A DNA stretch of 64,000 nt from Nereocystis luetkeana (taxonomy: Eukaryota; Sar; Phaeophyceae; Laminariales; Laminariaceae), in contig JARUPZ010000004.1 of the NCBI GenBank assembly GCA_031213475.1, positions 5,403,169 to 5,467,168 on the forward strand, given 5' to 3'. The notes below the pieces were generated by a model, which was not told where the DNA came from, made no database searches, and saw only the letters and a program-made list of their open reading frames with translations. Below are positions 61,201 to 64,000 of this stretch, one piece after another (position 1 is the first letter of the stretch; each line of letters starts with the position of its first letter). The position numbers and the translations under genes were made by a program.

Positions 61201-63907
61201 TCGAGTACTCTCGGTGTTGATGCGTTTATGACAGTTGTCGAGGACAGAGGGCGCAAACGCTTCTGTATGTGCGTGCTATGTTCACGGTTTCCGAGACGGC
61301 CTCAGACTGGGCTGCTGTTGCGATAACGGGAGTTATTTTTTTGCGTCCGTCCCTCTCCGCTGCTCGGAGACACTCGGCCCATAGACTTTCTTATCTGGCT
61401 GGAGTTGTAAGTGCTTCGAGCTTTCAGCTTTCGTGATATTCATCTCTGGAACATTACTTAACACTCAGGGCCAACAATACACGCTGACGTCCAACACCGA
61501 GTGAGACACAGAGCCATTTGCTCGAGCGGCATGAATGCCGGTGGTAAAGATCAGGGTCGCCTCCCTACCACAGCTTCAGCTACCGCAGAAAACTTCCTGA
61601 GGGCGTTATATAACGTAGGGCATCGAAAACGCCTCCCGATGAGTTCATACGGGGTCTCACTACAGAGTCGGTTCGCTTACCTTACCACAACCTCACCAAC
61701 CTGCCAGGGGAGGGGGTGAAGTTTCTGCTGTTGTTGTGTCATACCAGGTATGAGAGAAAGGAAATCCCGCGCCAAAGGTAGCAACGACCTCAAGCCCCCG
61801 CCGTAAACTCGGGTTTTTGTGTCGTGTGGGCTTCACGGGCTCATTCTCACGCCAAATATCAGCTCAGTGTTCCCGTCTGTCGACGTGCGCCTTTCTCTCC
61901 GTTCGTTGTGCCACCGTTCCCAGGGGGCTCCTCTTCCGATCTCATCGTCGCCTTTTCGTGTCCAACTACCGGTGAGCGTTCGCTGCCTTTGTCGTTGTTC
62001 GGCCATGGACGCTTCCCGTGGCGAGGCTTCGAAGGGTGCCTTTCCTACGATGTTCGAACCAACCGCGGTTAACCTGTGGTCATGGGGTTGTAACACGTTG
62101 CATCTGGTACTACGTTGGACGCCTTGGAGCTCTTGGCATGGCAGTCTCCACGGCTGAGTCGGGGTGCCTGCGTGGAAGTCGCGGTGCGGCTACAGGGGAA
62201 CGGCGTAAACCACTGTTGTACCCTCGAAACTAGGAGCGTCTTCGACAACCTGTTGTAGCTGAACACTCGCATTCGTTATCTCGGCATACTACCGCTAGCC
62301 CGAACTGTTGCCAAATGGACGCGTGCTTCGGCTACTAACTACTTTGTCCTATGATATCAACCAAAACGTGCAGTTTGCGCAAGGGGTGTCCTCAACTGGA
62401 AATATCGTGTGTGGTGCATGACATTCATCTTGGATGTTTTGACTGCCTGCTGAGAAACTAGGTCTAGAGACAAATGTCGTTCGAAGCCCTCGCCTGACTC
62501 GCTCTCGGCAGAGGATGCAGGCTAGTGGTGTTTACGTGCCTGATCATTTCTCCGCCGGAACGTTTACAGTTGGATGCTCCGTCGATGGTGACTGCGCCGA
62601 TGACGAAGCGTGCTGCCCAGCCACTAACACGTGCGAACCACTACTCGGAGGCAGCTTCAGTGCTTGCGGTAAGAATCTATCTGGACCAGGAAGCAAAGTT
62701 TGGCTGCTACCGCCCAGTAGGAGGTAGATTTGCCTTCGAAGGTTTGGATGAACCATGTGGTGGCGGGAAACACCCAGCGTTCTGCAACCATTTGAGAATA
62801 GCAAACCAAGATATCCGCGTTCCCTTTCGTTCTGCCGGTGGCAACGAAGCGAATGTCTATGGAGTGCAAAACAGCCGAGCAAGCCGACCAACCCATGTAC
62901 ACACGCAACGTACCGCCTGGGACACGCTGCTAGACATCGTTGAGACACACATCGCTTGTTGGAGGTTGACCACACAACCACTTACCGAAGGCCGCATCTT
63001 CTCTCGGTTGTTACAGGTGATCCGCACATGACGGGTTTTCGGGGACAGAAATTTGACTTCACGGGCGAGGACGGAGGATGGTACGTGTTGATCTCAGACT
63101 TGCCGGCGATGCACCTGAATATGCGAGTGACGGCCCCGGTGCCCCATCTGCCGGAGATCACGTACATTACCGGTCTATCTCTGATCGCCGCCGACGCCGA
63201 GGGTGTCGATCACAGTATCGCCATCTTTGTAGGCAGCCCGCAGAGCTTAGACAGCTCGTGTCCCTCAGGCATGCCCACCTGCCTCGCCGACGGGGCATTG
63301 AGTGTTATTATCGACGGGGAAGACGCCCTTGCCAAGCCTGGTACGGCTGTGCCCGGTCCGGGCGTCGGCATTTCCGCCGTCAACCTTCCCGGGGCGTGTA
63401 GGTCGTTCGGGTTCGAGAAGTACTGGGAAAGGAAGACGCTGGAGGGAATCCGCGTGAGTCAGGCGAGCAGTCACGAGTCGCAGAACGTGGACGAGTCGGT
63501 CGCTGAGTCCCCCCGCGGAACTTCCGATCTGGGTATGAGCGAATGGGTGCTTGGCGACCCAACTGTTACGAATATGATGGAGTGCGCTGCCTACGTCTCG
63601 AAATCTGTCGATACCGATGGGGGCCTTTTCGCTCACCAGTCTGAACATGCTTCCTTCAAGATATCTACTCCAACGGCCACGGTCCGCGTTAGCCACGGCA
63701 GGCTGCACCAGATCGCCATGCGCGACCCCACCGACCAGTACGACCTTCCGGACCATCTGACGTGGCAGATGAACTTAGCCATCGACCACAACGAAATCAG
63801 CCGCCACGCTACAGGAATTATGGGGGAGACGATCGTTCCTACAGTCGACGCCAATGGAAAAGCTATCATGAACGGCATGGAGGCCATCCGAGGCACACAA
63901 GAGAGCT
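28199..63907 (+). CDS. Gene B: secreted LRR protein with at least 25 single-LRR exons, EGF-like and GDPH modules (3' end outside window)
   Basis: The same plan as gene A but much longer. Signal peptide (28199-28250), two-Cys exon (28594-28645), N-cap (30165-30254), 25 intact LRR exons between 30901 and 55442, C-cap (58580-58621), linker (59202-59254), EGF-like (60591-60668), Cys-rich exon (62570-62668) and GDPH exon (63017-63907). The sum is 3145 nt, all in frame, ending in phase 1. At least four decayed LRR exons are scattered among the intact ones and must be skipped for the frame to hold; all intact LRR exons are phase 2-2, so skipping is harmless. The product should be an exported elongated solenoid with C-terminal adhesive modules. 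A recognition role is inference. The link between the EGF exon and the last two exons rests on phase and order only; a separate downstream gene is possible. Introns not listed separately show nothing further. Confidence 0.68.
28594..28645 (+). CDS. Gene B exon 2: two-Cys segment
   Basis: A 52-nt exon, acceptor TCGGCAG, donor GTAAGT, phase 1 in and 2 out. It reads DTRCFTDDVCTSGTTSL. The Cys spacing, length and donor type match gene A exon 2. Confidence 0.9.
28646..30164. other. Intron 2 of gene B
   Basis: It holds one MITE of family 1 (29598-29702). Otherwise no exon or repeat was recognised. Confidence 0.45.
29598..29702. mobile_element. MITE family 1 copy, intact ends, TA-flanked
   Basis: A 105-bp element with long inverted ends (TTACGGGGGACCATAG... 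and ...CCCCCCGTAA), TA on both sides. It sits in gene B intron 2. Confidence 0.9.
30165..30254 (+). CDS. Gene B exon 3: LRR N-cap with EDANDLAAC motif
   Basis: A 90-nt exon, acceptor TTTAAG, donor GTGAGT. It encodes NFESCGIRDEDANDLAACFD and ends SSIASV. Phases 2-2, with both Cys aligned to gene A exon 3. Confidence 0.9.
30901..30972 (+). CDS. Gene B LRR 1 (72-nt exon)
   Basis: Acceptor TTTCAG followed by A, donor GTGAGC. Core NLNRNRLTALPLDLLDGF. The join to the N-cap makes GTA (Val) where all others make Leu. Confidence 0.88.
31650..31718 (+). CDS. Gene B LRR 2 (69-nt subtype)
   Basis: Acceptor ATGCAG, donor GTGAGC. Core TLDFNDLTLQAGNFKGAT; one residue is missing and LP is replaced by LQ. 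It belongs to a subtype also seen at 32930-32998 and 49255-49323. Confidence 0.85.
32154..32225 (+). CDS. Gene B LRR 3 (72-nt exon)
   Basis: Acceptor AATAG, donor GTGAGT. Core SIRFNEVDALPSGVFEGL. It follows the 69-nt subtype exon, as do LRR 5 and LRR 24. Confidence 0.87.
32930..32998 (+). CDS. Gene B LRR 4 (69-nt subtype)
   Basis: Acceptor ACCAG, donor GTGAGC. Core NLTANPLTLLAGDFEEAT; 23 residues and no LP. Confidence 0.85.
33365..33436 (+). CDS. Gene B LRR 5 (72-nt exon)
   Basis: Acceptor AACAG followed by A, donor GTGAGT. Core ILDRIILEALPSGVFEGL; the consensus Asn is replaced by Ile. Confidence 0.85.
34105..34176 (+). CDS. Gene B LRR 6 (72-nt exon)
   Basis: Acceptor ACCAG, donor GTGAGT. 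Core DLSEIGLPSLPANAFVGL. Confidence 0.87.
34815..34886 (+). CDS. Gene B LRR 7 (72-nt exon)
   Basis: Acceptor TCCAG, donor GTAAGT. Core DVSENSFTTLPEDVFAGA. Confidence 0.88.
35083..35180. mobile_element. MITE family 2 copy (TTAA-flanked)
   Basis: Ends TTAACCCCTTTAGAACC and GGTTCTAGAAGGGTTAA are inverted, with GTTTTGGGGACAAA and TTTTGTCCCCA inside. It lies in the intron between LRR 7 and LRR 8. Confidence 0.85.
35636..35707 (+). CDS. Gene B LRR 8 (72-nt exon)
   Basis: Acceptor ACCAG, donor GTGAGT. Core DLSRNQLLTLPADVFSYV. The exon and part of the following intron resemble the decayed exon 392 bp downstream. Confidence 0.9.
36028..36099 (+). pseudogene. Decayed LRR exon 9 of gene B (acceptor lost)
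   Basis: The 72-nt frame DMFSNQSSTLPADVLSYF is intact and the donor GTGAGT is present, but the consensus CCAG before it has become CCAA. Using the shifted AG would give 71 nt and a frameshift. It looks like a tandem copy of LRR 8 that is now probably skipped. Confidence 0.75.
36514..36579 (+). CDS. Gene B LRR 9 (66-nt short variant)
   Basis: Acceptor CTCAG, donor GTGAGT. Core CLTSNKLDTLPDLGKLSS; two residues shorter, with the GVF segment reduced. The frame is kept. Confidence 0.82.
37424..37495 (+). CDS. Gene B LRR 10 (72-nt exon)
   Basis: Acceptor TATCAG, donor GTGAGG. Core TLNLNILKTLPADVFAGL. Confidence 0.88.
38199..38270 (+). CDS. Gene B LRR 11 (72-nt exon)
   Basis: Acceptor AACAG followed by A, donor GTGAGT. 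Core KMSTNDFDTLPSGLFKNL. A C-run lies just upstream in the intron (38105-38115). Confidence 0.87.
38837..38908 (+). CDS. Gene B LRR 12 (72-nt exon)
   Basis: Acceptor ACCAG, donor GTGAGT. Core ELRASDFETLPADVFEGL. Confidence 0.88.
40194..40265 (+). CDS. Gene B LRR 13 (72-nt exon)
   Basis: Acceptor GCCAG, donor GTGAGT. Core DMRQSDLTSLPPNTFSYL. Confidence 0.87.
41916..41987 (+). CDS. Gene B LRR 14 (72-nt exon)
   Basis: Acceptor ACCAG, donor GTGAGT. Core GLAGTKFASLPADQFDYS. Only 243 bp separate it from the next LRR, one of the shortest introns here. Confidence 0.87.
42231..42302 (+). CDS. Gene B LRR 15 (72-nt exon)
   Basis: Acceptor GACAG, donor GTGAGT. Core DISFIRLGTLPAGIFDKL. Confidence 0.88.
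42924..42995 (+). CDS. Gene B LRR 16 (72-nt exon)
   Basis: Acceptor ATCAG, donor GTGAGT. Core DIAGNGLTALPAGVFANF. It is the gene B repeat most like gene A LRR 2 and 4. Confidence 0.9.
43839..43943. mobile_element. MITE family 1 copy, intact, TA-flanked
   Basis: 105 bp with near-perfect inverted ends. Its interior is almost identical to that of the copy at 51609-51713, which suggests recent movement. Confidence 0.92.
44558..44634 (+). pseudogene. Decayed LRR exon of gene B (donor lost)
   Basis: An acceptor AATCAG is followed by DDVFGNGMCSKPADVVRR, recognisable as NGL..LPADVF. The end reads AACTGGAGTG where intact exons have AACTGTGAGTG, so the donor is lost, and the unit is 77 nt long instead of 72. 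Confidence 0.6.
44788..44892. mobile_element. MITE family 1 copy, diverged left end
   Basis: 105 bp. The left end is TTACTGGGATCCATAT and the right end CCCCGTAA, TA-flanked. It is older than the copy 0.9 kb upstream. Confidence 0.85.
45377..45425 (+). pseudogene. Truncated LRR exon of gene B (23-nt internal deletion)
   Basis: Acceptor GACAG and donor GTGAGT are intact, and the start reads DLAYNDF as in a normal repeat. The TLPAGVF part is missing. The exon is 49 nt, 23 short of 72, so its inclusion would shift the frame. Confidence 0.75.
45960..46031 (+). CDS. Gene B LRR 17 (72-nt exon)
   Basis: Acceptor ATCAG, donor GTGAGA. Core SIFSNELIALPAGLLDDL. Confidence 0.86.
46262..46735 (+). repeat. 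Repeat family 3, two tandem units
   Basis: GTAGCACATTTCCGCT starts a unit near 46270 and again near 46481. Each continues with GACGGGG and, later, TTTTCGGG(G)GTGAGGT. The right end has a smaller tandem, AGGGTGAACCTC.ATCGTAG twice (46665-46730). It lies in the intron between LRR 17 and LRR 18. Confidence 0.78.
47109..47180 (+). CDS. Gene B LRR 18 (72-nt exon)
   Basis: Acceptor ATCAG, donor GTAAGT. Core SLDRNNLVTLEPGTFTGT; LP is replaced by LE. Confidence 0.87.
47660..47734 (+). CDS. Gene B LRR 19 (75-nt exon)
   Basis: Acceptor ACGCAG, donor GTAAGT. Core GLLDNEFSLFPAGAFDGI; one extra residue in the C-terminal half. Confidence 0.83.
48743..48814 (+). CDS. Gene B LRR 20 (72-nt exon)
   Basis: Acceptor CACAG, donor GTGAGT. 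Core NIGGNLLSAVPPEIFDYF. Confidence 0.87.
49255..49323 (+). CDS. Gene B LRR 21 (69-nt subtype)
   Basis: Acceptor TACAG, donor GTGAGC. Core SLSQNALTLEAGDFEGAT. It is the third member of the 69-nt subtype. Confidence 0.86.
49700..49771 (+). CDS. Gene B LRR 22 (72-nt exon)
   Basis: Acceptor CATAG, donor GTGAGT. Core RLDSNDMVAIPFGAFEGL. It is the partner of the preceding 69-nt exon. Confidence 0.86.
50261..50294 (+). pseudogene. Short relic of an LRR exon
   Basis: After GTGCAG the sequence reads like NVGLDDDF, then jumps to the exon end (CGACTTCT) and GAGTG, a GTGAGTG donor that has lost its GT. The LP-centred middle is deleted, as in the exon at 45377-45425. Confidence 0.4.
51609..51713. mobile_element. 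MITE family 1 copy, intact, TA-flanked
   Basis: 105 bp. It matches 43839-43943 except for a few interior bases. It is inserted in the large gene B intron. Confidence 0.92.
53640..53711 (+). CDS. Gene B LRR 23 (72-nt exon)
   Basis: Acceptor CCCAG, donor GTGAGT. Core NLGFNDLTSLPPGVFDGL. Confidence 0.9.
54998..55069 (+). CDS. Gene B LRR 24 (72-nt exon)
   Basis: Acceptor TCCAG followed by A, donor GTAAGG. Core RIGWSELSTLPAGLFDEL. The join gives TTA (Leu). Confidence 0.87.
55371..55442 (+). CDS. Gene B LRR 25 (72-nt exon)
   Basis: Acceptor TCCAG, donor GTGAGT. Core DLRNNDLVTLPAGLFRGT. It is the last intact repeat before the C-cap, 3.1 kb upstream of it. Confidence 0.89.
55443..58579. other. Intron between the last LRR and the C-cap of gene B
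   Basis: No exon with both splice sites was found. A tail-like LRR fragment near 56340-56385 lacks an acceptor. Two short direct repeats beginning GAGTACACCCC lie near 56975 and 57033. Confidence 0.45.
58580..58621 (+). CDS. Gene B LRR C-terminal cap
   Basis: A 42-nt exon, acceptor GCGCAG, donor GTGAGT. It reads DLDLNFDLQCVPST, a half repeat ending in Cys. It is the same size and phase as gene A exon 14. Confidence 0.87.
59202..59254 (+). CDS. Gene B acidic linker ending in Cys
   Basis: A 53-nt exon, acceptor TTGCAG, donor GTGAGG. It reads DAEDVDVTRFFDDTTLC and switches phase 2 to phase 1. It starts like gene A exon 15 and has two more residues. Confidence 0.84.
59648..59705 (+). repeat. 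Fragment of repeat family 3
   Basis: GAAGTCTTGTTTCGGGTGA and the following GTATGGAACTCCTCA match the right part of the copy at 46262-46735. Only this fragment is present. Confidence 0.55.
60591..60668 (+). CDS. Gene B EGF-like module, phase 1-1
   Basis: A 78-nt exon, acceptor GCGCAG, donor GTGTGT. It encodes CPEGPTCDEDGTPCECQPG, then NGYSC. Five Cys lie in EGF-like spacing, with the sixth from the linker exon. Near-identical in layout to gene A exon 16. Confidence 0.88.
60669..62569. other. Intron or intergenic gap in the 3' part of gene B
   Basis: No clear exon. LRR-like scraps near 61390-61412 and 61690 lack matching splice sites or contain a stop. No signal peptide exon was found, so there is no direct sign that a new gene begins here. 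Confidence 0.4.
62570..62668 (+). CDS. Gene B Cys-rich exon (CSVDGDC...CC...C)
   Basis: A 99-nt exon, acceptor TTTACAG, donor GTAAGA, phase 1-1. It reads GCSVDGDCADDEACCPATN, then TCEPLLGGSFSAC: six Cys including a CC pair, a knottin- or WAP-like spacing. It feeds the GDPH exon in phase. I do not know a function; similar short Cys-rich segments precede GDPH domains in brown algal secreted proteins, from memory. Confidence 0.8.
63017..63907 (+). CDS. Gene B long exon: GDPH-motif (VWD-like) extracellular domain, partial gene
   Basis: After acceptor TTACAG the frame is open for 296 codons, to a GTGAGT donor at 63908 (phase 1). It starts GDPHMTGFRGQKFDFTG, the hallmark of von Willebrand factor D-like and related extracellular domains. 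Further on come PEITYITGLSLIAAD, NLPGACRSFGFEKYWE, EWVLGDP and, near the end, GIMGETIVPT and MNGMEAIRG. Reading through the donor stays open to the window edge, so the exon might be longer. Likely role: extracellular structural or adhesive module. It could belong to gene B, as phases suggest, or to a separate GDPH gene. Confidence 0.75.
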
Positions 63908-64000
63908 GTGAGTATTGCTCTGAATTTAGCTTGAACCTAGACGTACAGCAGAGGAATTTGCAACATGCTATGCGGGCCGTTCCGGCTCAGGGAAGGTGTT
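63908..64000. other. Probable intron start at window edge
   Basis: GTGAGT at 63908 is a consensus donor. The remaining 93 bases are open in the exon frame but lose resemblance to the family, so intron is preferred. Confidence 0.5.

Noticed and set aside
61325-61412. LRR-like end LIWLEL followed by GTAAGT
   Set aside because: The upstream part does not read as a repeat and no acceptor is in place.
1-64000. CRISPR array, operon structure or bacterial features
   Set aside because: No regularly spaced direct repeats with unique spacers; spliced exons and SINE/MITE content show a eukaryotic nuclear genome.

Overview
The window looks like nuclear DNA of a multicellular stramenopile, most likely a brown alga. 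Coding sequence is sparse and split into very short exons by GT-AG introns of roughly 0.2-4 kb. Between exons lie MITE-like elements, a tRNA-derived SINE, microsatellites and homopolymers. The exon modules (one 24-residue leucine-rich repeat per exon, a Cys-rich cap, an EGF-like exon, and GDPH-type or discoidin-like C-terminal domains) fit what I know of brown algal LRR gene families. The species is an inference and no gene name is claimed.

The core is a divergent, head-to-head pair of paralogous genes for secreted LRR proteins. Gene A (minus strand, start codon at 17782, running down to about 2163) has a 17-codon signal peptide exon, a two-Cys exon, a 90-nt N-cap exon, ten single-LRR exons, an LRR C-cap exon, a short linker exon, an EGF-like exon and a discoidin-like exon. 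Gene B (plus strand, start codon at 28199, running past the right edge) repeats the same plan: first exons of 52, 52 and 90 nt, then at least 25 intact single-LRR exons plus several decayed ones. It continues with a 42-nt C-cap, a 53-nt linker, a 78-nt EGF-like exon, a 99-nt Cys-rich exon and a long exon with a GDPH motif. All joins are phase compatible. The assembled open frame is 1521 nt for gene A and 3145 nt to the last probable donor for gene B.

Every LRR exon starts with the last base of a codon and ends with the first two bases of the next, normally inside a Leu codon. Any subset of LRR exons can therefore be joined in frame. Length variants come in steps of three (66, 69, 72, 75 nt). 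Decayed exons with lost splice sites or frameshifting deletions, a tandemly duplicated two-exon block in gene A and a two-exon cassette found three times in gene B show active birth, duplication and loss of exons. The design resembles the exon-shuffling LRR genes described in Ectocarpus and, by analogy only, the LRR cassettes of lamprey variable lymphocyte receptors.

The 10.4-kb region between the two start codons (17806-28198) carries no convincing gene. It holds nested mobile elements: TA-flanked MITEs interrupted by SINE copies, one full SINE with a tRNA-like head, (TTG)n tracts and local tandem duplications. Further MITEs, including TTAA-flanked piggyBac-like ones, sit in introns of both genes.
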